Source: Burkholderia sp. IMCC1007
Lineage (GTDB): Bacteria; Pseudomonadota; Gammaproteobacteria; Burkholderiales; Burkholderiaceae
DNA: 64,000 bases
Reading direction: 5' to 3'
Assembly (NCBI RefSeq): GCF_027257875.1
Contig: NZ_JAPVQY010000025.1
Location: 35,400-99,399 of the forward strand
Shown: piece by piece, positions 44,968 to 53,969 of the stretch
How the letters are laid out: the number at the start of each line of letters is the position of its first letter
Numbering within the stretch: position 1 is the stretch's first letter
Program-made: the position numbers and the translations under genes
Notes under the pieces: generated by a model
Databases searched by the model: none
Seen by the model: only the letters and a program-made list of their open reading frames with translations
Told to the model about the DNA's origin: nothing

Positions 44968-46704
44968 TCATTTGTCTGCCGAAAATGCGCTCGACATCTG
45001 CCGCGCGCGCTTCACGTCGTCGCCGTGCAGATAGATCGACGTCGTCGAGATCGACGCATGCCGCAGGTTGTCGCGCACCGTCGTCAACTCCGCGCCTCGC
45101 GCGAGCGCGTGCGTCGCATGCGTGTGCCGCATCCAGTGCGGGCTCGCCTTTCGCAGCTTCTGCGCGAGCGCCGGGTTGTCCTCGTCGACGAGCGCGGCCG
45201 TCTGCGCGAAGAAGCGCTGCATCACCTTCCATAGCCGCACACTCGTGATCCCGGCCGCACCGTCTTCCGCGAGGCTCGCGATTAGCGGCGTATCCGGTCG
45301 CCAGCGCACCGGCGTCACCGGCAGCCGCCGCGCGACCAGATGACGATCGAGCGCCGTGCGCGCGAGCGGCGGCAGCGCGACGCGCGCGGCCTTGCTGCCT
45401 TTGCCGATCACCTTCAGCCACGCATCGCCGTGCGCGTCCGTCTCGATGTCGCCGAGCGTCGCGCCGACCAGTTCGCTCGCACGCAAGCCGGTCGCGTAGC
45501 CGAAATCGAGGATGAAGCGCAGCCGTTGCGCGGCGGCCGGCGTCCAGCCGGACTGCGGCGCGCTCGACGACGTGTCCTTGCGAAACTCGAGCCCGTCCGC
45601 GATCGTGCGCACGAGCAGCCACTCGCCTTCGGTGAACGCATGCGACGTGTCGAGCGCATTCGCGCCGCGCGTGTCGCGCACCTTGACGCCCGCGAACGGA
45701 TTCGCGAGCAGGTAGCGCTGCTCGATCAGCCAGCGAAACAGCGCGCCGAGCACCGACAGCGTGTACGCGGCCGAACGCGCGGACAGCCCGCCCGAGAACG
45801 GCCGCCAGTCCGGCGCGCCGCGCGGCCGCACCGGGCCGACCCAGCGCTCGTGCGGCGTCGGGTTGCGCAAGAACGCGCGATACGCGACCGCGTCTTCGGT
45901 CGTCAGCGACGACAGCGCGCGCCCGCGCTGGACGATCGCCCACAGGATCAGCCGCTCGGCCTCCTTCCGGTACGCGCGCCGCGTCGCAGCCGACTCGTGC
46001 AGCGACAGCCACGCATGCACGGCCGCGTAATCGTTGTCCGCGTCGAGCGTGCTGGTCGCACGCGGTGCGCGAAACGTGCCGGCCGATCCGTCGACTTCGT
46101 GCGGCAGCTTCAGCTGCTCCCACGGCACGATGCTGCCGCGCGGCGTCGCGGCAATCAGCGCGCGGGCGCGCTCGGTCAATTCGGGATGCGCGGCGAAGAA
46201 CGCCTCGACGTGCCGCGCGCTCGCCATGCCGAGCCCGTCGATCGCGCGCCACCACTGACGCCGGCGCGGAATCCGCACGGTCAGGTCTGCCAGCGTCGCG
46301 ATGCCGTGCGCACGCAGCGCGGCCACGGCCCGCGCGGGCAACCACAGGCCGACGTCGTCGCTGATCTGCGGCACCGGCACGCGCGCATGGCGCAGCATGC
46401 CGATCGCGTCGGCCATCGCCCTGGCCATCTGCGTGCGTTCGCCATCGGCATGACCGAGCTGCTCCGCGAGATCGGGCCGCCCGACCTGCCGCGCGATACG
46501 CACGAGGCGGCGCCGAATGCCGCCGATCACGCCGCGCGCCGAGCGCCCGTCGCCGAGACGATCGGGCAGATAGCGCTCGACCGCCCGGCGCACGGTCATG
46601 CCCGCGTACCACGCACGCAGCGCGGCCAGTTCGTCGGCGTCGGGAAAGCCTGCGGGCGCAGGCGCGGAATCGGAGGAAGGCGGTGAAGCAAGGCGCGGTT
46701 TCAT
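44968..46704 (-). CDS. Tyrosine recombinase/integrase with long N-terminal extension
   Basis: 578 residues from ATG 46704. The C-terminal catalytic domain has all key residues: Arg408 (GYATGLRASELVG), Lys in IGKGSK (about 435-438), His523 and Arg526 (HWMRHTHATH), His549 (LRHASIS) and Tyr558 (TTSIYLHGDD). A core-binding domain precedes it (about 240-350). The first 230 residues are unusual for XerC/D (about 300 aa in total): they include a possible helix-hairpin-helix-like stretch (LRAHGIATLADLTVRIPRRRQWWRAIDGLGMASARHVEAFF, about 130-170). No att site, excisionase or cargo borders it, so it may be a resident recombinase or plasmid/chromosome dimer-resolution type enzyme. Codon use is native. 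Confidence 0.93.
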   Translation of the reverse strand: MKPRLASPPSSDSAPAPAGFPDADELAALRAWYAGMTVRRAVERYLPDRLGDGRSARGVIGGIRRRLVRIARQVGRPDLAEQLGHADGERTQMARAMADAIGMLRHARVPVPQISDDVGLWLPARAVAALRAHGIATLADLTVRIPRRRQWWRAIDGLGMASARHVEAFFAAHPELTERARALIAATPRGSIVPWEQLKLPHEVDGSAGTFRAPRATSTLDADNDYAAVHAWLSLHESAATRRAYRKEAERLILWAIVQRGRALSSLTTEDAVAYRAFLRNPTPHERWVGPVRPRGAPDWRPFSGGLSARSAAYTLSVLGALFRWLIEQRYLLANPFAGVKVRDTRGANALDTSHAFTEGEWLLVRTIADGLEFRKDTSSSAPQSGWTPAAAQRLRFILDFGYATGLRASELVGATLGDIETDAHGDAWLKVIGKGSKAARVALPPLARTALDRHLVARRLPVTPVRWRPDTPLIASLAEDGAAGITSVRLWKVMQRFFAQTAALVDEDNPALAQKLRKASPHWMRHTHATHALARGAELTTVRDNLRHASISTTSIYLHGDDVKRARQMSSAFSADK

Positions 46705-46854
46705 GGGCGCCAGTTTGACAGAACCGCGCGCGGCAGAAAACGCCTGCGGGGCGGTGAAACGCAGGCGAAGCACCGGCGCGATGCCGGCAATATCCGGCAT
46801 CGCGCGAGCCCGTCGAACCGGAACGTTAGGCCCGTCGGGCGACCCGCCGCCCGG

Positions 46855-47120
46855 CAGCTTCCCGCACGGCCGCAACCACGAAGCGCTCGTGTGGTTCGAT
46901 CGCGCGATCGCGATCTTCGCGAAGGATGAGTACGGCGACAGCGATGTGCGCGACACATGGGCGACCGGCCCTGACGCGCAAGGGTGAAGTGCTGTGGAAG
47001 CTGTGGAAGCCGGGGCGGCAGGAAGAAGCGCGAGATGCGGTCGCGCAGGCACGCAAGGTACAGCCGTAGAATGCCGAGCTGGTGGAAACGTTGAAGCGGC
47101 TGAACGTGCAGGCCGGCCCG
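46855..47120 (+). pseudogene. TPR-protein remnant
   Basis: Two frames carry pieces of a tetratricopeptide protein: LVWFDRAIAIFAKDEYGDSDVRDTW in the first, then after a shift near 46975 RKGEVLWKLWKPGRQEEARDAVAQARKVQP, a TAG at 47067, and in the same frame NAELVETLKRLNVQAG. The last two parts would join directly if the stop were a sense codon. Frame shift plus stop indicate decay. The 481-bp gap between the recombinase and the small membrane gene holds nothing else I can identify. Confidence 0.65.
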
Positions 47121-47185
47121 GAGCGGGCGGCGGCGTCCGATACCGATACGCGCGGTACGTCACCGCGCACGTATCGCGGATCGCG

Positions 47186-47377
47186 TCACCCTTCTCCTTT
47201 CGGCCCCGGATTGAGCATCACGACAAAGCAGGCGACGCCGACGATCAACGCGATCGCACCGCCGCGCAGCGCGATCGCTTCATCGAACAGCAGGCCGCTC
47301 ACGACGGCCATCATCCCCGCGAGCGACACGAACACGGCGATCGCCGCGACGACGATCCGGTACTGGCGACGTATCAT
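47186..47377 (-). CDS. Small membrane protein (63 aa)
   Basis: 63 residues: basic start MIRRQYR, two hydrophobic segments (IVVAAIAVFVSLAGMMAVVSGLLF and AIALIVGVACFVVML) and a short polar tail (NPGPKGEG). It starts 15 bp after the UspA stop, so it is probably co-transcribed with it. Two-helix inner-membrane protein, function unknown. Confidence 0.75.
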   Translation of the reverse strand: MIRRQYRIVVAAIAVFVSLAGMMAVVSGLLFDEAIALRGGAIALIVGVACFVVMLNPGPKGEG

Positions 47378-47392
47378 CGCGCACCCGCCGTA

Positions 47393-47872
47393 TCAGGCCG
47401 CAACGGCGGCTGCCGCGACGTCGGCATCGTCGCCGCGAATCAGCAGCACCGGGCACGTCGAGCCGCGCAGGAAACGCTCGGCGACGCTGCCGAGCAGCAC
47501 GCGCCGAAGCCCGCGCCGCCCGTGCGTGCCGACCACCGCGAGATCGATGCCGCGCTCCTTCACGTAGCGCTGCAGGCGCTCGGCGATGTCCTCGCCGAGG
47601 CTTTCGGTCTCGACGAGCTCGGCTTCGCCCTTCGCGCCGGCCAGCGCGACGATCTGTTCGGCTTCGCGCAGCACCTTGATGCCGTCGCCGCGAATTTCCT
47701 CGACGAGCGCATGCGGGTCGAAACGGCCGGCATACGTGAACAGCACCGACTTGTCGACCACGTACACCACGCTGACGTGCGTGTCGCCCGCCAGCGCCAA
47801 CTTCACTGCCTCGGCAAGGGCCTGCTTCGACGATGCGCTGCCGTCGACGGCCACCATGATCTTCTCGTACAT
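47393..47872 (-). CDS. Universal stress protein (UspA family)
   Basis: 159 residues from ATG 47872; GAGG 6 bases upstream. It starts MYEKIMVAVDGSASSKQALAEAVKLA and has the ATP-binding motif G-2x-G-9x-G-S in GTHGRRGLRRVLLGSVAERFLRGSTCPVLLIR (about 115-147), so it belongs to the nucleotide-binding class. UspA proteins help survival under starvation, oxidative or respiratory stress. A short alanine-rich tail (DADVAAAAVAA) ends it. Operon with the small membrane protein. Confidence 0.95.
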   Translation of the reverse strand: MYEKIMVAVDGSASSKQALAEAVKLALAGDTHVSVVYVVDKSVLFTYAGRFDPHALVEEIRGDGIKVLREAEQIVALAGAKGEAELVETESLGEDIAERLQRYVKERGIDLAVVGTHGRRGLRRVLLGSVAERFLRGSTCPVLLIRGDDADVAAAAVAA

Positions 47873-48147
47873 GCGAACCTCGCTGGGGTGAACTGCCGCA
47901 CGCGGGAGCGCGCACGGCCATGTCACCATCATCGGCGGGCGGCAGGTTCGAGGGTTGACGCCCGTCAAGTTCGCCGGAAACCACCCGTGCGACAAGGCGC
48001 CACAGGAGAAAACCGGCGTGCCCGGCGCGCGCTTGGGGCTTTCGCGACGGCCATTCGAGCGGCCGGCACGCCGAAGGCGCTATCATCGACGTTGCGACCT
48101 TCGTCCGGCCCTTTTTTGCCGACTCACTTTCAACTCGCTCAACCGAC

Positions 48148-48909
48148 ATGACAACGACTACCGAACGCGTGGACGGCGCCGCCCAGCATCTCGTCGCCGC
48201 CCGCCATGCCGGCGCGCCCGGCCCGCTGCTGCCCGACGCGTTGCGCCCCGACGACGTCGAGACCGCGCTCGCGATCCAGCGTCGCGTCGCCGACCTGCTC
48301 GGCGAATCCATCGGCGGATGGAAATGTGCGCTGCCGCCGCCCGACCGCGTGATCGCCGCGCCGATCTTCGCGTCGACGATCCGCGAAGCCGATGCCCCGT
48401 ACCGCGTCGTCGGCGGCCCGATCGTGCGGATCGAGCCGGAAATCGCCTTCGTGCTCGATCGCGACCTGCCCGCGCGCGAAGAGCCGTACGACGAGAACGA
48501 CGTGCGCGCCGCGATCCGCGAAGTGCGCATCGTGCTCGAGGTGCTGGGCTGCCGCTATGCGGAGCCCGCGCGTGCGTCGAAGTTCGAACTGCTCGCCGAC
48601 GGGCAATTCAACCAGGGGCTGTGCGTGGGCCCCGTCGTGCCCGACGGGCTGAACGTACCGCTCGCGACGCTCGCGCTGTCGTTCGAAGGTGCGCTGAACC
48701 GGACGATCGACGGCAGCCATCCGGACGGCGATCCGCTCAAGCCGCTCGTGTGGCTCGTCAACTTCCTCGCGTCGCGCGGCGACGGCGCGCGGGCCGGCCA
48801 GATCGTGACGACCGGTTCGTATGCGGGCGCGATCGACGTGCCGCTCGGCGACGCACTGACGGTGCGTTTCGGCGAACTCGGCAGCCTGTCGGTGACGCTG
48901 ACGGCCTGA
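48148..48909 (+). CDS. 2-keto-4-pentenoate hydratase-family protein
   Basis: 253 residues. The family pattern is GGWKCALPPPDRVIAAPIFASTIREADAPYRV (about 55-85), RIEPEIAFVLDRDLPAREEPY (the metal-binding Glu pair, about 94-98), the FNQGLCVGP stretch and LKPLVWLVNFLASRGDGARAGQIVTTGSYAGAIDVPLGDALTVRFGELGSLSV at the end. It is related to MhpD/DmpE, which add water to 2-hydroxypenta-2,4-dienoate, and to 4-oxalocrotonate decarboxylase. No partner aldolase or dehydrogenase adjoins it, so the actual substrate is open. No clear Shine-Dalgarno. Confidence 0.92.
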   Translation: MTTTTERVDGAAQHLVAARHAGAPGPLLPDALRPDDVETALAIQRRVADLLGESIGGWKCALPPPDRVIAAPIFASTIREADAPYRVVGGPIVRIEPEIAFVLDRDLPAREEPYDENDVRAAIREVRIVLEVLGCRYAEPARASKFELLADGQFNQGLCVGPVVPDGLNVPLATLALSFEGALNRTIDGSHPDGDPLKPLVWLVNFLASRGDGARAGQIVTTGSYAGAIDVPLGDALTVRFGELGSLSVTLTA

Positions 48910-49084
48910 TGGCCCGACGCCCGGCGGCAGACGCTTCGCAGCAGACGGCGGACGACACGCAACGTCGTCCGCGTGCAACGCGTCGCCGACAGAAAGGCGC
49001 GGCGCGCAACGCCCGGCGCTGCGTGCTACCGTTGCACATCGAACGTCACGAACGCGCGACCCGCGTTCACAGCCGCCATTCGCC

Positions 49085-50491
49085 ATGCCGCCGACACCGT
49101 TGCCCGCCCTGCTGGATGAAGTCCTGCGCACCGTCGACCGCCGTTTCCGGCTGCCGCCGCTCGCGCGCGCTGCGTCGCTGACCGACGCAGCGAATCCGGC
49201 CACCGTCATCGCGATCGTGATCGAGGAAGCGCGCCGCGTGCAGGCCGGCGGCCGCACGCCCGGCCCGGAACTGCAACATCGCTTCGTCGATGCGCTCGCA
49301 CGAATGATCGGCGACGCCATCGACGCTCGATCCGGCGACCCGGCGTTTCAGGCCGCGGTGCTTCGGCACGGCGCGGCAGCCGTGCGCGAATACGCGTCGT
49401 TCGCCGCGCATGCGGAGCAGGACCGCCGCACGCTGCGCTCGGCCGTCAACACGATCGCGCATCCGGCGCGGCTCGAGCGCCACGCGCAGGCGTGGCAGCG
49501 CGCGCCGCTCGCGCGGCTGCATGCGGCGGCCACCGATGCGTCGTGGGACGATCTCGATGCCACGCTGCAACAGTTGCTCGCGCAACCGGAAATGGCGACC
49601 GACACCGCGTTCGCCCAGGACATCGTCAAGCTGAAGGACAACCCGGCGCTCGGCCGGCTGCAGCGTCTCGACGCACTGCTGTCGGATCCGGACGTCCGGC
49701 AATACCGCACGCTGTGGGAACGCCAGGGTCCGCTCGAAGGCAGCGCACTCGCCGTCGCGCAAGGTGCGACGTCGCAACAGCGCGGCGCGGCCGTCGAAGC
49801 GCTGGCCGCGCAGGCACTCGACGCATTGGCGGCCCAACTCGACGCGGGCGATGCGAAACGCACGTATCGCGTGGTCACGTCGATGCGCGTGCCGTCGTCG
49901 ATTCCGGGCAAGCACGATCGCGCGAAGACCGAATGGGATGCGGTGCTGCTCGACCGCGCGCGCGGCGACGATCCGGCGGCCGCGTGGCACGTCCGCTTTC
50001 TCGTCGAAGCGAAAGCGTCGGCCGATGCGGCGACGACCGATCTGCCGCGCCTCACGCGCGGCCTGAGCCTGCTCGCGCAAGCCGATCCGAATACCGTGTA
50101 CGCGTTCGACACGCGCGAAGGCGCGGTGCGCGTGCACGGCGCGTCGCTGCACGCGCTGACGACCGACGACGCGGCACTGCAACGCGAGGTGCTGTACTGC
50201 TGCGATGCATCGGCGGATCCGACGCCGCGCCTGCTGGGCGCCGCGAGCCGCATGCAGTTGTTGTCGGCACCGGCGAGCCTCGAATATGCGAGCGCGCTGG
50301 CGCAGCGAAAGGACGCCGATCGGCACGGCCTCGGTGTCATTTGGCAGGCGCTGCTGACGCTGCCGTCATGGCGCGCGGTGTTGCACCAGTACGAATCGCT
50401 GCGTCAGGTGCGCGCGCTGATGGTGGGCGTCGACGATCTGACGGCCGCGATCGAAGGCGACCTCGGCGACAGCGCCGCGAATGACGCGTGA
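49085..50491 (+). CDS. Unknown protein with a PD-(D/E)XK-like motif
   Basis: 468 residues, mostly helical. Residues 1-230 are Ala/Arg/Leu-rich helices (HPARLERHAQAWQRAPLARLHAA, LDATLQQLLAQPEMATDTAFAQDIVKLKDNPALGRLQ). From about 262 a mixed segment reads RVVTSMRVPSSIPGKHDRAKTEWDAVLLDRARG, then WHVRFLVEAKASADAATTDLPRLTRGL. Asp285 (EWDAVLL) and Glu308-Ala-Lys310 (VEAKAS) have the order and spacing of the PD-(D/E)XK nuclease core (D ... ExK), with a conserved-looking downstream helix. I recognise no named family. It is monocistronic. If the motif is real it would be a DNA-binding or nuclease-like protein. Confidence 0.85.
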   Translation: MPPTPLPALLDEVLRTVDRRFRLPPLARAASLTDAANPATVIAIVIEEARRVQAGGRTPGPELQHRFVDALARMIGDAIDARSGDPAFQAAVLRHGAAAVREYASFAAHAEQDRRTLRSAVNTIAHPARLERHAQAWQRAPLARLHAAATDASWDDLDATLQQLLAQPEMATDTAFAQDIVKLKDNPALGRLQRLDALLSDPDVRQYRTLWERQGPLEGSALAVAQGATSQQRGAAVEALAAQALDALAAQLDAGDAKRTYRVVTSMRVPSSIPGKHDRAKTEWDAVLLDRARGDDPAAAWHVRFLVEAKASADAATTDLPRLTRGLSLLAQADPNTVYAFDTREGAVRVHGASLHALTTDDAALQREVLYCCDASADPTPRLLGAASRMQLLSAPASLEYASALAQRKDADRHGLGVIWQALLTLPSWRAVLHQYESLRQVRALMVGVDDLTAAIEGDLGDSAANDA

Positions 50492-50570
50492 TACGCCGCG
50501 CAAGCTGCGCACCGGACGAACGCGCATGCGCCGCCGCTGTCTTGCTGCATGACGCACGCCCTGCAAACCC

Positions 50571-50601
50571 AGCGAAAACGAAACGGCCGGCATTGCCGGC
50601 C
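50571..50601 (-). terminator. Terminator downstream of the alpha/beta hydrolase
   Basis: GGCCGGC-att-GCCGGCC (50585-50601) read on the reverse strand is followed by GTTTCGTTTTCGC, a fair T tract. It lies 46 bp past the hydrolase stop. Confidence 0.7.
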
Positions 50602-50646
50602 AACGCGGCGCAGCCCGCCGAAGCGGGCATGCGCCGCGCGCGCGCG

Positions 50647-51483
50647 TCACGACCGCACGAACGCCAGCAGGTCGGCGTTCAGCACATCCGCATTGACGGT
50701 CAGCATCCCGTGCGAATAGCCCGGATACGTCTTCAGCGTGCCGTTCTTCAGCAGCTTGATCGACTTCAGCGCGGCATCCGCGATCGGCACGATCTGGTCG
50801 TCCTCGCCGTGCAGCACGAGCGTCGGCACCGAGATCGCGCGCAGGTCTTCGGTCTGGTCCGTTTCCGAGAATGCCTTGATCCCTTCGTAATGCGCCTTCG
50901 CGCTGCCGATCATGCCCTGGCGCCACCAGTTCTGGATCACGCCCTGATGCACCGTCGCGCCGGGCCGGTTGAAGCCGTAGAACGGGCCCGACGGCACGTC
51001 GAGGAAGAACTGCGCGCGATTGTCGGCGAGCGCCTTGCGGAAGCCGTCGAACACGTCGAGCGGCAGGCCTTCCGGGTTCGCGTCGGTCTTCAGCATCAGC
51101 GGCGGCACCGCGCTGACCAGCACGGCCTTCGCGACGCGGCCGGCAGGCTCGCCGTGGCGCGCCACATAGCGTGCGACTTCGCCGCCGCCGGTCGAGTGAC
51201 CGATATGAACCGCGTTGCGCAGGTCGAGCGCTTCGACCACCGCGAACGCATCGGCCGCGTAATGATCCATGTCGTGACCGTCGGACACCTGCGCCGAGCG
51301 GCCGTGGCCGCGACGGTCATGCGCGATCACGCGATAGCCGTTCTGCACGAAGAACAGCAGCTGCGCATCCCAGTCGTCGGCAGACAGCGGCCAGCCATGG
51401 TGGAAAACGATCGGCTGCGCATCCTTCGGGCCCCAGTCCTTGTAGAAAATGTCGACGTTGTCCTTCGTGGTGATGTACGGCAT
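50647..51483 (-). CDS. Alpha/beta hydrolase (non-heme chloroperoxidase/arylesterase-like)
   Basis: 278 residues from ATG 51483; AAAGGAG 9 bases upstream. Motifs: oxyanion HHGWPLSADDWDAQ (about 28-41), HDRRGHGRSAQ, nucleophile Ser in GHSTGGGEVARYVARHG (about 95), acid Asp in LVLHGEDDQIVPI (about 225) and His in GYSHGMLTV (about 255). This matches cofactor-free chloroperoxidases/esterases. The frame stays open upstream across a run of hexanucleotide repeats, but that part has no domain; the shorter start is used. The repeats lie 62 bp before the ATG and may affect expression. Confidence 0.94.
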   Translation of the reverse strand: MPYITTKDNVDIFYKDWGPKDAQPIVFHHGWPLSADDWDAQLLFFVQNGYRVIAHDRRGHGRSAQVSDGHDMDHYAADAFAVVEALDLRNAVHIGHSTGGGEVARYVARHGEPAGRVAKAVLVSAVPPLMLKTDANPEGLPLDVFDGFRKALADNRAQFFLDVPSGPFYGFNRPGATVHQGVIQNWWRQGMIGSAKAHYEGIKAFSETDQTEDLRAISVPTLVLHGEDDQIVPIADAALKSIKLLKNGTLKTYPGYSHGMLTVNADVLNADLLAFVRS

Positions 51484-51880
<397 letters not shown>

Positions 51881-52714
51881 TCAACCGTCGGTGGAAACCG
51901 TCACCGCCTCCCATGCGCGGATTTCGTCTTCCAGTGCCGCCAACTTGCCGCGCACCAGCCCGAGCGCATCGCTACCGAGCAGCAGATGCGCCGGCGGCCG
52001 CGCCGCGCCGATGACCGCGAGCATCGCGCGCGCGGCCTTCACCGGATCGCCGAGTTGCCTGCCGCTTTTCTCCGCGCGGGCGCGGCGAATCGGATCGAAG
52101 ATCGCATCGTAATCGGCGATCGCGCGCGGCGTTCGCGTCATCGAACGGCCGGCCCAGTCGGTGCGAAACGAGCCCGGCGCCACCGCGGTCACCGCGATGC
52201 CGAACGGTTCGAGCTCCTTGCCGAGCGCCTCGGAAATGCCTTCCAGCGCGAACTTGCTACCGCAGTAATACGCGATGCCCGGCATCGTGATGTGGCCGCC
52301 CATCGACGTGATGTTCAGAATGCGGCCGCGGCGACGTTCGCGCATGAACGGCACGACCGCCTTCATCATCGCGACGGCGCCGAACACGTTCACGTCGAAC
52401 TGCCGGCGCATCTCGGACAGCGGCGACTCCTCCATGATGCCTTCGTGCCCGTAGCCGGCGTTGTTTACCAGCACGCCGACGGGCCCGACGCTTGCTTCGA
52501 TCTCGGCGACGACGCCGTCGATGCGCTCGAAATCGGTCACGTCGAGCACGCGCGCGAAGGCCGCGTGCGCGGACAGCGCTTCGAACGCCGCGCGCGCCTC
52601 TTCGCTTCGCACGGTGCCGACCACCGTGTGGCCCGCGGCCAGCGCCTGTTGCGCGAGCGCACGGCCGAAGCCGCTGCTGACGCCGGTGACGAGGATGATG
52701 TTGCCGAATGCCAT
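51881..52714 (-). CDS. Short-chain dehydrogenase/reductase (SDR)
   Basis: 277 residues. NAD(P)-binding motif TGVSSGFGRALAQ (about 10-22), structural NNAG (about 86), catalytic Ser in NITSMGG (about 137-143) and Tyr/Lys in YYCGSKFALEG (about 150-160). This is the 'classical' SDR layout; the Arg in VRSEEAR after beta-2 suggests NADPH preference. The length and C-terminal helix (KAARAMLAVIGAARPPAHLLLGSDALGLVR) fit the oxidoreductase group acting on small alcohols or ketones. It is divergent from an AraC regulator across 94 bp. Confidence 0.94.
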   Translation of the reverse strand: MAFGNIILVTGVSSGFGRALAQQALAAGHTVVGTVRSEEARAAFEALSAHAAFARVLDVTDFERIDGVVAEIEASVGPVGVLVNNAGYGHEGIMEESPLSEMRRQFDVNVFGAVAMMKAVVPFMRERRRGRILNITSMGGHITMPGIAYYCGSKFALEGISEALGKELEPFGIAVTAVAPGSFRTDWAGRSMTRTPRAIADYDAIFDPIRRARAEKSGRQLGDPVKAARAMLAVIGAARPPAHLLLGSDALGLVRGKLAALEDEIRAWEAVTVSTDG

Positions 52715-52808
52715 GTGAGCTTCTCCCGAATATCGATCGAAGCCTGCATGCTAGTCCGATGCGCTACGCTGAATAAGTCGGAATCCGCTGATCTTCTTGC
52801 ACAAAACT

Positions 52809-53780
52809 ATGAGTGCCGCATCCCTTTCCGCCCCATCGTCGTCGCTGTCCGCGCGCAACCGCAAACACCTGATTGCGCTGCTGAATGCCCTGGCGCCCGA
52901 CGAAGGCTACAACCTGACGGCGCTGCCGAGCGTGCGCATCCTGCGCTCGAACCGCGCGCTGTCGCGCACCCCGGTGCTGTACGACCCGGGGATCGTGATC
53001 GTCTGCCAGGGCAGCAAGCGCGGCTACTTCGGCGGCGAGCTCTATCTGTACGACGCGGATCACTACCTGGCCGTATCGGTGCCCGTGCCGTTCAGCATGG
53101 AGACCGATGCAACGCCCGCGCGGCCGCTGCTGGCGCTGTATCTGCACCTCGATTTCACGATGGCGGCCGAGCTGGCCGCGCAGATCGGCGGCGAAGGGAC
53201 CGCGGAACCCGTGCAGGCGCCCCGCAGCATGATGTCGACGCCGATGGACGGCGCGATGCAGACCAGCGTGCTGCGTTTCGTGGAAGCGATGCACCGGCCG
53301 CTCGAAGCGGCGGTGCTCGGGCCGGCGCTGCTGCGCGAGCTGTATTTCCGCGTGCTCACCGGCGCGCAGGGCAGCGCGATGAGAAGCGCGCTCGCGATGC
53401 GCGGACAGTTCGGCCGGATCGGCCGGTCGCTGCGCGCGATCCATACCGGCTACGCGCAATCGCTCGACGTGCCGCAACTGGCCGCGGAAGCCGGGATGAG
53501 CGTGCCGAGCTTCCACAGTCACTTCAAGGCGATCACGCAGGTGTCGCCGATCCAGTATCTGAAGTCGACGCGCCTGCATCAGGCGCGCCTGTTGATGGTG
53601 CGTCAGGACCTGACGGCGGAAGCCGCGTGCTATGCAGTCGGCTATACGAGCCCGTCGCAATTCAGCCGGGAATTCAAGCGGCTGTTCGGCCTCACGCCCG
53701 CGCAGGAGACGAAGCGCATGCGCGAACGTTTCGCCGTTCCGCAGGCGTTCGAGGATGCCGTTTATGTATCGTCGCATTGA
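52809..53780 (+). CDS. AraC-family transcriptional regulator
   Basis: 323 residues. The N-terminal part (about 20-190: LIALLNALAPDEGYNLTALPSVRILRSNRALSRTPVLYDPGIVIVCQGSKRGYFGGELYLYDADHYLAVSVPVPF) is the AraC_N (PF06719-like) sensing domain. The C-terminal two-HTH domain has DVPQLAAEAGMSVPSFHSHFKAITQVSPIQYLKSTRLHQARLLM and AACYAVGYTSPSQFSREFKRLFGLTP. ATG 52809 is preceded by an in-frame TTG four codons upstream without a ribosome site. It very likely activates the divergent SDR gene; effector unknown. Confidence 0.94.
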   Translation: MSAASLSAPSSSLSARNRKHLIALLNALAPDEGYNLTALPSVRILRSNRALSRTPVLYDPGIVIVCQGSKRGYFGGELYLYDADHYLAVSVPVPFSMETDATPARPLLALYLHLDFTMAAELAAQIGGEGTAEPVQAPRSMMSTPMDGAMQTSVLRFVEAMHRPLEAAVLGPALLRELYFRVLTGAQGSAMRSALAMRGQFGRIGRSLRAIHTGYAQSLDVPQLAAEAGMSVPSFHSHFKAITQVSPIQYLKSTRLHQARLLMVRQDLTAEAACYAVGYTSPSQFSREFKRLFGLTPAQETKRMRERFAVPQAFEDAVYVSSH

Positions 53781-53969
53781 GATCGGAAACGGCGTGGTGC
53801 CGCACGCATTGGTTGCGTCCGCATCGAAATCGCCGGCCCGATTCCACAGGCCGGCGGATCGCGGTCGCGCGACACCTGCTGCGCGCGTTCGACGCACAAT
53901 GACGGATTACACGACGACAGCATCGGATCGAACGAACGCCGTTGCATCATGCCCCAACGAGAGATTCGA

